Below are positions 16,469 to 24,486 of a stretch of DNA of 36,004 nt, one piece after another. The notes beneath the pieces were generated by a model, which saw nothing but the letters and a program-made list of their open reading frames with translations, made no database searches and was not told the origin of the DNA. The stretch comes from Actinobacteria bacterium OV450 (GTDB lineage: Bacteria; Actinomycetota; Actinomycetes; Streptomycetales; Streptomycetaceae): assembly GCA_001298555.1 (NCBI GenBank), contig LJCW01000356.1:1-36004 (forward strand), in the 5' to 3' direction. Each line of letters opens with the position of its first letter. Within the stretch, counting starts at the first letter, position 1. Both the position numbers and the translations under genes were made by a program.

Positions 16469-16496
16469 CGCCCGCGCCGACACAGGGAGAGAACCC

Positions 16497-16952
16497 ATGG
16501 CCACGCGCAACAACCCGTACGGAGCCTTCAACTTCCTCGTCAAGCTCGGCGACACCGGCGGCGAGGACCAGATCGCCGGCGGCTTCTCCGACTTCAGCGG
16601 AGCCGGGAACGAGGTGAAGTTCTCCGAGTACCGCAACGGCAACGACCCCGAGAACCACGTCCGCAAGATCGCCAACACCAACACGACGAACGACGTCACC
16701 CTCAAGCGCGGCATCATCGGCGACCTGCGGCTCTTCAACTGGATCAAAGCCACGCGCGAGGGCGCCCACGACGCCCGCACCGTCACCGTCACCCTGCACG
16801 ACGAGGGACGACAGCCCGTCTGCGCCTGGGTGCTGCGCGCCGCCCAGCCCAAGAAGTGGGTCGGCCCCACCCTCACGGGCAAGGGCGGTGGAGAGGTCGC
16901 GATGGAGGAGCTCCACCTCGTCGCCGAACGCATCGACTTCCAGTCGCTGTGA
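16497..16952 (+). CDS. cis1: CIS inner tube protein (Pvc1/Hcp/gp19-like)
   Basis: A 151-residue tube subunit forming stacked hexameric rings inside the sheath. Typical features are the N-terminal NPYGAFNFLVKLGD strand, the FSDFSGAGNEVKFSEYRNGND loop, NDVTLKRGIIGDLRLFNWI and the closing GGGEVAMEELHLVAERIDF strand, as in gp19/Hcp1-fold tail tube proteins. AGGGAGAG (16484-16491) precedes the ATG, again a strong site for an abundant structural protein. Its stop overlaps the GTG start of the second sheath-like gene (GTGA). Confidence 0.95.
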   Translation: MATRNNPYGAFNFLVKLGDTGGEDQIAGGFSDFSGAGNEVKFSEYRNGNDPENHVRKIANTNTTNDVTLKRGIIGDLRLFNWIKATREGAHDARTVTVTLHDEGRQPVCAWVLRAAQPKKWVGPTLTGKGGGEVAMEELHLVAERIDFQSL

Positions 16953-18982
16953 CCCCCGCCGGACTGCGCCTCGGGGCGCCCGGGGTCCTGCGGGACGCCC
17001 GCCGGCCGCCGCCCCAGTTCCGGCCGGAACGCCTGGACGTCGCCGGATTCGTCGGCGTGGCACCCCGCGGGCCCGTCGACGAGCCCGTCGCCCTCGACCG
17101 CTGGAGCGACTACCAGCGCCACTTCGGCGGCTTCGAGGGGCCCGGCCTGCTCCCGTACGCGGTGCGGGCCTTCTTCGCCCAGGGCGGGGTCCGGGCGCAC
17201 GTACTGCGGGTGGGGCCGCTGCCCCGCGCCCCGCACCCCGCAGCCGAGCAGGCCCGCGCCCTGCACCGGATCACGCTGGCCCGCGCGGACGCACCCGGCG
17301 CCGACCCCGGCCGCGGAGCGCCCTGCACCATCGGGCTGTGCGCCCGCAACGAGGGGAGCTGGGGCGGGGGGCTCACGGTGCGCTGGGAGTTCAGCGGCAC
17401 CGGCCAGTTCACGGCCGCCGCGACCGGCCGGGACCTGGCCCTGCCCGAGGGGCGCACCCCGCCGGCCGGCTCCGTGCTGCGGGTCCGGGGTCCGGGGCTG
17501 CCGGCGGCCGGGAGCTTCTTCCGCGTCCTCGAACTGGCCGAGCGGCAGGACGCGTCCGGGGCGCGCACCCGGGTCGCGGTCCTGGACCGCCCGCCCGTCG
17601 GCGGCTTCGGCGCCGGGGCCGGGGCCGGTGCGGCGGCCGGTGCGGCGCCGGCCCTCGAAGCCGAACTCGTCACCGCCACCGTCACCGTGGCCGACGGCGA
17701 CCCCGCCCAACCCCGCCAGGAGCGGTTCGCCGAACTCGGCCTGGGCCCCGCGCACCCCCGGTACGCCGCCTCCGTACTGGCCGCCGAATCACTGCTGGTG
17801 ACCCCCGACGGGCCCTGGCCGGCAGCGCTGCTGCCACCCGACGCCTTCCTCGGCTCCGCCCTCTCCCGCCCCGTCCGCCCGGGCACGGACCGCTGGGAGT
17901 CCATCGGCGCCGACAGCTTCCAGGGGCCGGTTCCCCCCGAACTGCTGCCCGTCGGCGGCGCCGAGAGCGCCGAGGACCCGGTGTCCGCAGTGTCCGCCGA
18001 CGTCGTCGGCATGGACCGGATGGCGCTGGTCGCCGAGGTCGCGCTGCTGTGCGTACCCGACCTGCTCTGGCAGTACGGCGAGAGCGTCCCCGTCACCGAG
18101 ACACCGGCGCGGGAGCCCGCGGGCAGCTTCGCGCCGTGCCCGCCGCCGCCCGTCCCCCTGACCCTGCACCCGGCCCGGCCGCGCGGCCTGCTCCTGGACG
18201 GCGCCGCGCAGCTGCCCGAGATCCTGCGGCGCCAGCAGCGGCTCGTCGCCCTGGCCGAACGGCAGCGGCGGTTCGTCGCCCTCCTCGACGTGCCGCCGGG
18301 GCTGCCCGTCCGCGCCGTCGCCCGCTGGCGCGCCGCCTTCGACAGCTCGTACGCCGCCGCCTACCACCCCTGGCTCGGGACCGTCGCGCCCGACGACCCG
18401 GAGCACCTGGCCGTGCACGTCCCGCCCTCCGGCTTCGCCGCCGGGATCATCGCCGAGCGCGAGCGGAGCCTCGGACTGCCCTGGGGTCCCGCCAACGCCC
18501 TGGCCGCCGACGCCGTGACCGCCCTCCAGCGCCTCGGTGACACCGACTGCGACGAGCTGCACCTCCTCGGCATCGACGTGTTCCGTGCCGAGCGCGACGG
18601 CTACCGGCTGGCCTCCGCCCGCACCCTCTCCCGGGACCCCGACTACCTCCAGCTCAGCGTCCGCAGACTGATGACCATGCTGCGCCTCGCCCTGGACCGG
18701 CAGGCCCGGGCGCTGGCCTTCGAACCCCACACCCCGCAGCTGCGCGACGAACTGCGCGGAGCCGTCGTGCACCTGCTGCGCGGCCTGTACCGCAGCGGGG
18801 CGTTTGCGGGCGACAGCGAGGAGGGGGCCTTCTTCGTACGCTGCGACGAGCGCCTCAACCCCGACTGGTCGCAAGGGCTCGGACGGCTCGTCGCCGAGAT
18901 CGGCGTCGCCCCCGCCCGGCCCCTGGAGTACCTCGTCCTGCGGATCGCGCAGGACGCCGACGGCGCCGTGGCGGTGACCTGA
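16949..18982 (+). CDS. Second sheath-like protein (divergent paralogue)
   Basis: A 677-residue relative of the main sheath protein. It keeps the sheath beginning (LDVAGFVGVAPRGPVDEPV, SDYQRHFGGFEG, AVRAFFAQGG) and the sheath C-terminal pattern (YLQLSVRRLMTMLRLALDR, HLLRGLYRSGAFAGDSEEGAFFVRCDE, VAEIGVAPARPLEYLVLRIAQ). The middle is divergent and Ala/Gly/Pro-rich. Afp/PVC clusters carry three sheath paralogues (Pvc2-4), and this probably corresponds to a minor sheath protein, perhaps at the baseplate end. Translation starts at GTG 16949, overlapping the tube stop, and there is no independent ribosome site. One catalytic-looking Ser in a 'subtilisin-like' sheath domain name should not be read as protease activity. 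Confidence 0.87.
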   Translation: MTPAGLRLGAPGVLRDARRPPPQFRPERLDVAGFVGVAPRGPVDEPVALDRWSDYQRHFGGFEGPGLLPYAVRAFFAQGGVRAHVLRVGPLPRAPHPAAEQARALHRITLARADAPGADPGRGAPCTIGLCARNEGSWGGGLTVRWEFSGTGQFTAAATGRDLALPEGRTPPAGSVLRVRGPGLPAAGSFFRVLELAERQDASGARTRVAVLDRPPVGGFGAGAGAGAAAGAAPALEAELVTATVTVADGDPAQPRQERFAELGLGPAHPRYAASVLAAESLLVTPDGPWPAALLPPDAFLGSALSRPVRPGTDRWESIGADSFQGPVPPELLPVGGAESAEDPVSAVSADVVGMDRMALVAEVALLCVPDLLWQYGESVPVTETPAREPAGSFAPCPPPPVPLTLHPARPRGLLLDGAAQLPEILRRQQRLVALAERQRRFVALLDVPPGLPVRAVARWRAAFDSSYAAAYHPWLGTVAPDDPEHLAVHVPPSGFAAGIIAERERSLGLPWGPANALAADAVTALQRLGDTDCDELHLLGIDVFRAERDGYRLASARTLSRDPDYLQLSVRRLMTMLRLALDRQARALAFEPHTPQLRDELRGAVVHLLRGLYRSGAFAGDSEEGAFFVRCDERLNPDWSQGLGRLVAEIGVAPARPLEYLVLRIAQDADGAVAVT

Positions 18983-18983
18983 G

Positions 18984-19583
18984 ATGAGCGTGCCCGAGCT
19001 CGTCCAGACCTTCAGGTTCCGGGTGCGGCTCACCCGCAGCGCCGCGCCCGGCCGGCCCGCCGAGCCCCCGCCCGCCATCCCCCGTCCCCCGTCCGAGGCC
19101 GCCGCGTCCGGGTCCGGCCCGGTGGCCCCCGCCGCGTCCGCCCCCGGAGCCGCGGACGGGTCCCCCGACCGGCTCGGCGACGGAGGCTTCCAGGAATGCG
19201 CCGGGCTGGCCCTGGAGGCGGACGTCCGCGAGTACCTCCAGGGCGGCGCGAACGACGAAGTGGTGCGCCGGGCCGGACGGGTCAGGCTCCAGCCGATCGT
19301 CCTCAAACGGGGCATGCTCGTCGCCGCAGGCGGCGGGAGCGCCGACCCGGCCCTGTGGGACTGGCTGCACGGCATGGTCGCCGGCGGTGCCCCCGTCGCC
19401 CGCTACGACGGACACGTGGAGGTGCTCGACCCGGCGGGCCAACGGGTGGTCGCGCACTGGACGTTCGTCCGGGGACTGCCCCTGAAGATCACCGGACCGA
19501 CGCTCAACGCCAGGACGGGGGAGATAGCCGTGGAGGAACTGCACATCGCCCACGAGGGCCTGCGCCTGGAGCGGACCCCGTGA
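18984..19583 (+). CDS. Second tube-like / baseplate-initiator protein
   Basis: A 199-residue gp19-like protein. It starts with FRFRVRLTR, then has a Pro/Ala/Ser-rich insertion at about residues 18-60, then the tube-fold features: GFQECAGLALEADVREYLQGG, RVRLQPIVLKRGML, LWDWLHGMV and the end strand GEIAVEELHIAHEGL. It is a paralogue of the 16497 tube protein. In Afp/PVC such proteins (Pvc1/5 type) form the first tube layer joining the baseplate hub to the tube. It starts one base after the sheath-like stop and overlaps the next gene by GTGA. The disordered insertion is unusual for a tube ring subunit. Confidence 0.85.
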   Translation: MSVPELVQTFRFRVRLTRSAAPGRPAEPPPAIPRPPSEAAASGSGPVAPAASAPGAADGSPDRLGDGGFQECAGLALEADVREYLQGGANDEVVRRAGRVRLQPIVLKRGMLVAAGGGSADPALWDWLHGMVAGGAPVARYDGHVEVLDPAGQRVVAHWTFVRGLPLKITGPTLNARTGEIAVEELHIAHEGLRLERTP

Positions 19584-21028
19584 CGGCCCTGGTCCACGCC
19601 ACCCTGCAGCGGCTCACGGTGACCGCGCAGCCGGGCAAGGACCAGCCGCCGCTCGTCAAGGAGGCCGAGGGCAGCAAGCCGCTCCCCGTCCAGTTCAACC
19701 CGGCCACCCTGCGGATCAGCCGCAACAACAACGTGGACCGGGGCGGGGCGACCACGAAGAACCAGAAGGTCCAGCACCCGGCGCAGGAGGGCTCCACCCT
19801 CACCTTCGACCTGGAGTTCGACACGGCCGAACAGCGCGCCGGCGGACAGTACGTCGACGTACGCCGGTGGACCGCCCTGGTACGGCAGTTCGTCGAACCC
19901 CCGGCGAAGGCCTCCGACCCGCCGCCCGCCGTCCGTTTCGTCTGGGGCACCCTCCGTTACAACGGCATCGTCACGCAGGTCAACGAGGAACTCGACCACT
20001 TCGCCCCCGACGGGACCCCGCTGCGGGCCAAGGTCGCGGTGACCGTCGTCGAGCAGAACTTCGCGTACCAGGCCCACGCCGAGGGCCCCGGCACCCGTGA
20101 CGCCCGCAGCGCCACCGAAGCGGGCGACCGGCCGGCCGGCGCCGCACCCGGTACGTCCGGCACCAGCCGGCCCCGCCAGGTCGTCCAGGCCCGGGACGGG
20201 GAGTCCGCCCAGCAGCTGCTGTCCCGGCTCGGGCTCAACCCGGCGGCCTGGCGCGGCGCCATGAGCGGCCTCGACAGTCCGCTGACCCTGGCCGCGGGAG
20301 CCACCGTCCAGCTGGGCGCGGAAGTCTCGGCGGGCTTCGCCGCCGCCGCAGGGATCAGCCTCTCGGCGGGCTTCGCCGGAGCCGCCGCACCCACCTCCGT
20401 CGAGGGCCTGGCCGCCGCACTGGGCCTGACCGCGCCACCGCAGGCCGGCGCGCCGGCGGCGCCCGGTCAGGGAGCAGGGGCCGGGGCAGGGGCGGATCCC
20501 GCGCTCGCCGGATTCGTGATCAGCGCCGGGGGCGGGATCGCCGCGTCCGCGGAGCTCGTGACGGGCGCCGCGGTGGACTCCGCCACCGCTCGGGCCCGCG
20601 CCTGCTTCGAGGTGCCGCCCGCGCCGGACCGCCCGCCGGGGGGACCGGACGCGCCGGCGACCGCCGGGGCGACGGGCCCCGCCGCCGGGTCCCCGTACCG
20701 GTCGCCCGGACGCGGCCCCGGCCTGCCCGGACCGGCCGGGTACGCCCCGCGGCCGGAGCTCGACCGGCGCTCCCTCGGCTACGGCCGCGGCATCCCGCTG
20801 CGGGCCCGCGCCGACCCCGGCACCCTCGCCGAGGTCCGGGCCGGCGGCGGACGCAGCCTCGCCGACCGGGCCCGGCGCGAGGAGGTGCCGGCGCCCGACC
20901 CCGCAGCCGCCCCGTGGGAGCGGCTGCCGCCCGCCACGCCAGGCCGGACCGCCGTCGACTGCGAGCAACGCGGCCGTGACGCGGGCCCGACCACCCTGAG
21001 GTGGACACCGCGAGGAGGCCCGCCATGA
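19580..21028 (+). CDS. cis7: Cis7: CIS tube-base / LysM-like hub connector protein
   Basis: A 482-residue protein. The N-terminal half fits the CIS_tube/gp53-like family, with PVQFNPATLRISRNN (QFNP at 38-41), STLTFDLEFDTAEQ, YVDVRRWTALVRQFVEP, VRFVWGTLRYNGIV and AKVAVTVVEQNF. A LysM-like segment (VVQARDGESAQQLLSRLGL, about 201-220) follows. In Afp/PVC the equivalent (Pvc7) joins tube, spike and baseplate wedges. The C-terminal half is Gly/Ala/Pro-rich and low complexity, with hydrophobic ISLSAGFAGAAAP-type stretches, and is probably flexible. It starts at GTG 19580 inside the preceding stop. Confidence 0.86.
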   Translation: MTALVHATLQRLTVTAQPGKDQPPLVKEAEGSKPLPVQFNPATLRISRNNNVDRGGATTKNQKVQHPAQEGSTLTFDLEFDTAEQRAGGQYVDVRRWTALVRQFVEPPAKASDPPPAVRFVWGTLRYNGIVTQVNEELDHFAPDGTPLRAKVAVTVVEQNFAYQAHAEGPGTRDARSATEAGDRPAGAAPGTSGTSRPRQVVQARDGESAQQLLSRLGLNPAAWRGAMSGLDSPLTLAAGATVQLGAEVSAGFAAAAGISLSAGFAGAAAPTSVEGLAAALGLTAPPQAGAPAAPGQGAGAGAGADPALAGFVISAGGGIAASAELVTGAAVDSATARARACFEVPPAPDRPPGGPDAPATAGATGPAAGSPYRSPGRGPGLPGPAGYAPRPELDRRSLGYGRGIPLRARADPGTLAEVRAGGGRSLADRARREEVPAPDPAAAPWERLPPATPGRTAVDCEQRGRDAGPTTLRWTPRGGPP

Positions 21029-21204
21029 GCGTGTACATCGGAGAGCTGCACACCGAAGTCGTGCCCGCGGGCGGCTCCGCCCCGCCGCCCGCCGGCCCGG
21101 ACGGGCCCGCCGGGAGGTGGGCGGCCGCCGAACACCACCGCGAGGCCTGCGAGCGCGCCGCCTGGCTCGCCGCCCGCGTCGCCGCGGAGGGCTTCGATGA
21201 CTGA
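21025..21204 (+). CDS. Small CIS protein, Pvc6/DUF5908-like
   Basis: A 59-residue protein. It starts with the strand VYIGELHTEVVPAG, then has a Pro/Gly loop and a C-terminal helix (AAEHHREACERAAWLAARVAAEGF). Afp/PVC clusters carry a similarly small gene (Afp6/Pvc6) near the hub genes, whose family (DUF5908) begins with an xIxELxIxxxV strand. The match is in length, position and N-terminal pattern only. GAGGAGG (21012-21018) gives it its own good ribosome site although its ATG also overlaps the upstream stop (ATGA). It overlaps the hub gene by eight bases (ATGACTGA). Confidence 0.65.
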   Translation: MSVYIGELHTEVVPAGGSAPPPAGPDGPAGRWAAAEHHREACERAAWLAARVAAEGFDD

Positions 21205-22282
21205 CGCGGCGCTCGCGGTCGTATCGCCCGTGTTCGAGGTGGGCGGCGCCCTCGTCAAGGACCTCGCGCGGGACTGCGTACGCCTGGAGGTCGCCGAAGG
21301 CGTCGAGGGGCTGCGCACCCTGCGCGCGCACTTCCTCGCCGTCGGCGCCGGGGCCAAGGGCCCCCAGGACCGGCTGCGGCACCTCGACGGGTCCACGGTC
21401 GGCCTCGGCAGCGCGCTCAAGGTCGCCCTCGGCCCGCCGTCGCGCCAGCGGTACGTCTTCGAAGGCGTCGTCTCCGGCCTGGAACTCGTCCTCGGGGACG
21501 GCGAACCACCACTCGTCCTCGTGCACGCCGAGGACGCGCTGATGAGGCTGCGGATGACCCGCCGGATGCGCACCTACCGCGACACCACCGACGCGGGGCT
21601 CGCCGAGGAGGTGGCCCGCGAGCACGGGCTCGACGCCGACGCGGACGTCCCCGGACCCCGCTACGACGTCGTACAGCAGCTCAACCAGAGCGACCTCGCC
21701 TTCCTGCGGGAACGGGCCCGGCTGGTCCAGGCCGAACTCTGGGCGGCCGGCCGCACCCTGCACTTCCGGCCCCGCGGCAGCCGCGGCGCCACCCCCCAGA
21801 CCCTCGTGTACGGCGGCGAGCTCATGTCCGTGCGGCTCTGCGCCGACCTGGCCCACCAGCGCAGCGAGGTCGTCGTCACCGGTTACGACGCCGACCGGCG
21901 CGAGATCGTCGACGAACGCGCCGGCCCCGAGGCCGTGGAGGCGGAGACCGCCGACGGCCGCACCGGGGCACGGCTCCTGGCCCGGGCACTGGGACCGGGC
22001 ACCAGCCTGCGGGTCCGCGAGGCCGCACTGACCGCCAAGGAGGCCGCCGCCTGGGCGCGCGCCGAAATGCTGCGCCGCGGACGCCGGTTCGTGACCGTCG
22101 CGGGCACCACCAACGGCAGTCCGGACCTGGTCGTGGGCGGGCGCCTCGTGCTGCGTTCGGTCGGCGCGCCCTTCGAGGGGGAGGGGTACCACGTCACCCG
22201 GATCCGGCACACCTTCGACGCGGACCACGGCTTCCGCACCCGGTTCGACGCCGAACGCGCCGGCATGAACGAGGTGGTCTGA
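21197..22282 (+). CDS. Baseplate hub protein, gp27/late-control-D-like (N-terminal half of Pvc8/VgrG)
   Basis: A 361-residue protein of the gp27/phage protein D fold that forms the trimeric hub beneath the tube. Recognisable parts are the N-terminal FEVGGALVKDLARDCVRLEV, YVFEGVVSGLELVLGDGEPPLVLVHAEDALMRL, and the very characteristic YDVVQQLNQSDLAFLRERA segment (156-174). The C-terminus has VAGTTNGSPDLVVGGRLVLRSVG and YHVTRIRHTFDADHGFRTRF. In PVC and T6SS VgrG this domain is fused to the gp5 spike. Here the spike is a separate downstream gene overlapping by one base (TGATG). Confidence 0.9.
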   Translation: MTDAALAVVSPVFEVGGALVKDLARDCVRLEVAEGVEGLRTLRAHFLAVGAGAKGPQDRLRHLDGSTVGLGSALKVALGPPSRQRYVFEGVVSGLELVLGDGEPPLVLVHAEDALMRLRMTRRMRTYRDTTDAGLAEEVAREHGLDADADVPGPRYDVVQQLNQSDLAFLRERARLVQAELWAAGRTLHFRPRGSRGATPQTLVYGGELMSVRLCADLAHQRSEVVVTGYDADRREIVDERAGPEAVEAETADGRTGARLLARALGPGTSLRVREAALTAKEAAAWARAEMLRRGRRFVTVAGTTNGSPDLVVGGRLVLRSVGAPFEGEGYHVTRIRHTFDADHGFRTRFDAERAGMNEVV

Positions 22283-22947
22283 TGGCCCTGCCCGCTCCCG
22301 TGGACGGCTCCGCCCCCGGATACTTCGGCGTCTACCCGGCGTTCGTCACCGACATCGTCGACGAGAAGCGGCTCGGCCGCATCGAGGTGCGCTTCCCCTG
22401 GCTCGGCAGGGACGGGGACCGCGACGTCCGAGCCTGGGCCACGCTCTGCTCCCCGTACGCCGACGACGAGCAGGGCCTGCTGGTGCTGCCCGAGGTGGGC
22501 AGCCAGGTCGTCGTCGCCTTCGAGGCGGGCAACCCGCGCCGCCCCTACGTCCTCGGTGCGGCCTGGAACGGCCGCACCGCCCTGCCGCACGAGCCGCAGG
22601 ACGCCAACAACCTGCGCACCCTGCGGTCGAGGGCGGACAGCCGGCTGGAGTTCGACGACACCCGGGGCGCCGCCCGGGTGCGCATCACGATGGCTTCCGG
22701 CCACGAGGTGACCCTCGACGACGCCACCCGGCAGGTGACGATCAGGCACAGCGGCGGCTGCGTGGTGCGGCTGACGGCGACCTCCGTGGAGGTGCAGGCG
22801 AACGTGTCCGTCGACGTCAAGGCGCCCGTGGTCGCGGTGAACGCCCCGCTGGCCACCTTCAGCGGCCTGGTGAAGTGCGCCACGCTGGTCACCGAGCAAG
22901 TGGTGATCTCCCCGGCCTACACCCCGGGCGCCGGGAACATCTGGTGA
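22282..22947 (+). CDS. Central spike protein, gp5/VgrG-like OB fold plus beta-helix
   Basis: A 221-residue spike. The OB-fold part shows YPAFVTDIVDEKRLGRIEVRF, DVRAWATLCSPYA, GLLVLPEVGSQVVVAFEAGNPRRPYVLGAAWNG and LRSRADSRLEFDDTRGAARVRI, all typical of gp5/VgrG. The end (HSGGCVVRLTATSVEVQANVSVDVKAP) has short repeats expected of the triple beta-helix needle. It would puncture the target membrane. No separate PAAR-type tip protein gene is visible nearby, and the C-terminus (VVISPAYTPGAGNIW) is short. It overlaps the membrane-protein gene by GTGA. Confidence 0.9.
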   Translation: MALPAPVDGSAPGYFGVYPAFVTDIVDEKRLGRIEVRFPWLGRDGDRDVRAWATLCSPYADDEQGLLVLPEVGSQVVVAFEAGNPRRPYVLGAAWNGRTALPHEPQDANNLRTLRSRADSRLEFDDTRGAARVRITMASGHEVTLDDATRQVTIRHSGGCVVRLTATSVEVQANVSVDVKAPVVAVNAPLATFSGLVKCATLVTEQVVISPAYTPGAGNIW

Positions 22948-24485
22948 CCGCCGCCGAGCACGGCTTCAAGGTCCTGGCCCCCTGGTACACCTGCGAGCGC
23001 GGGCACTTCGACCGCTTCGACCCCTCCGCGCACGCCCCGACGCTCCAGAAGTACGCCTCCGCCGAGTTCGTCCGGACGCTGGTGGCGGACCCGCGCGACT
23101 CGCTGCTGTTCGACCCCGACGAGGACGTCTGGTCGTACCCGGTGCCCGTCGGCCCCGCCCACCGCGGCCCGGGGCGGGCCCGGTTCGCCACCCACCAGCT
23201 GGTCCGCACCCGCTTGCGCAAGCTCTACCAGCCCAGCCACGAGCGGTTCTACGCGGTCGTCGTCGAGCTCTTCTGCGACCGGCCGGGGCTGCCGCGCCCG
23301 CAGTCCGCGGAGGGCCTCGACGTGGGCTTCGTGATGCGCCGCCGCACGGTGGAGATGGACGCGGAGCCGAGGGTGCTGCGGACGCTCTCCCGCAGGCTGT
23401 CGGCCGAACTGCTGGCCGCCGGACGACAGCCGGGCCCGGACACCGGCCCGCACCTGTCGGAGGCCCGGGACGTCCTGTGGGCCGATCTCGCCCACCGCAC
23501 CGCCTTCGAGGAGGCCAACCGCGAACTCCTCGACCGGGTCGGCCTGAGGAAGGAGACGCAGGCGTGGATGGCGGGCGCCGCGGGCGGCCAGTGGCGCAGG
23601 CTCGGCGAGCCGCCGCCGGAGGGCAGGCCGGGGGACCGGGAGCAGGAGCTGCCGATGTGGCGGCTGCCCGGCCGCTCGGGCGACTGCCCGGACGGAGCGC
23701 GCCCGCCGCAGCGGTCGCTGTGGTTCGGGGTGGTGCCGACCTCCTCCGCCGACCACGACGACCTCGGCGCCCCCAAGCTCGACGACCGGTCCGTCTACGA
23801 ACTGCGCGTCTTCGTACGGCGCCCCGCGGGGCCGGGCCACGAGCAGTGCCCGCCGCGGACCTCCTGGAGCAAGCCCACGGAGCCCTTCCGGCTGGCGTCG
23901 TTCTTCGACCCGGAGGGCACCCGGAACCGGAAGGTCTCCATCACCATGCCCGACTTCCGGGCGGTGGCGGCCCGGGCCGCGGCGCCGCCGGGCCCCGGCG
24001 GGGTGGCGATCACCAGCCCGCCCGGCTCGCAGATGTCCTTCGACCCCGGCGGCGGCACGCCGGCCTCCGGCTCGGTGACCGGCACCGTCCCGCGGACCTG
24101 CACCTTCGCCCTCGAAATCTTCATGATCGTGGCGTACTTCGTGTTCAGCATGTTCCTGCCGATCGTGGTCTTCCTGTTCCAGCTGTGGTGGCTGCTCGCC
24201 CTGCGGTTCTGCCTGCCGCCCTCGCTGGAGGCGGCCGCCGCGCTCAAGGCGTTCTTCGCCGGCGGCAAGAGCCTCGCCGACATGGGGCGGGCGGAGACCG
24301 ACGCGTTCGACGAACTCCTCGGGACCAGGGGCGCCGGCGCCCGCCTCAGGGACGCGGACGGCGCCTTCGCCCAGGAGGACCTCGACGACCTGGTGGACCT
24401 CGTCACCCCGCCCGCCACCGCCCCGCTCCCGGTGCCGCCGCGGCCGGAGCCGCCGGTCGAGGACCCGCTCTGCGAGGGGGGATGA
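22944..24485 (+). CDS. CisA-like membrane protein of the CIS (candidate membrane-attachment/cell-death factor)
   Basis: A 513-residue protein. It has a large soluble N-terminal part (about 1-385), then a long hydrophobic stretch at 388-422 (FALEIFMIVAYFVF, then SMFLPIVVFLFQLWWLLALRF) with a proline at 406, suggesting one long span or a helical hairpin. A 90-residue acidic, Pro-rich tail follows. The family is not one I can prove by motif, but position, size and the single C-terminal membrane region fit what I recall of CisA, a Streptomyces membrane protein needed for CIS attachment to the membrane and for stress-induced death. Translation begins at GTG 22944 within the spike stop. Alternatives are a CIS-associated effector or a generic membrane adaptor. 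Confidence 0.6.
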   Translation: MTAAEHGFKVLAPWYTCERGHFDRFDPSAHAPTLQKYASAEFVRTLVADPRDSLLFDPDEDVWSYPVPVGPAHRGPGRARFATHQLVRTRLRKLYQPSHERFYAVVVELFCDRPGLPRPQSAEGLDVGFVMRRRTVEMDAEPRVLRTLSRRLSAELLAAGRQPGPDTGPHLSEARDVLWADLAHRTAFEEANRELLDRVGLRKETQAWMAGAAGGQWRRLGEPPPEGRPGDREQELPMWRLPGRSGDCPDGARPPQRSLWFGVVPTSSADHDDLGAPKLDDRSVYELRVFVRRPAGPGHEQCPPRTSWSKPTEPFRLASFFDPEGTRNRKVSITMPDFRAVAARAAAPPGPGGVAITSPPGSQMSFDPGGGTPASGSVTGTVPRTCTFALEIFMIVAYFVFSMFLPIVVFLFQLWWLLALRFCLPPSLEAAAALKAFFAGGKSLADMGRAETDAFDELLGTRGAGARLRDADGAFAQEDLDDLVDLVTPPATAPLPVPPRPEPPVEDPLCEGG

Positions 24486-24486
24486 G

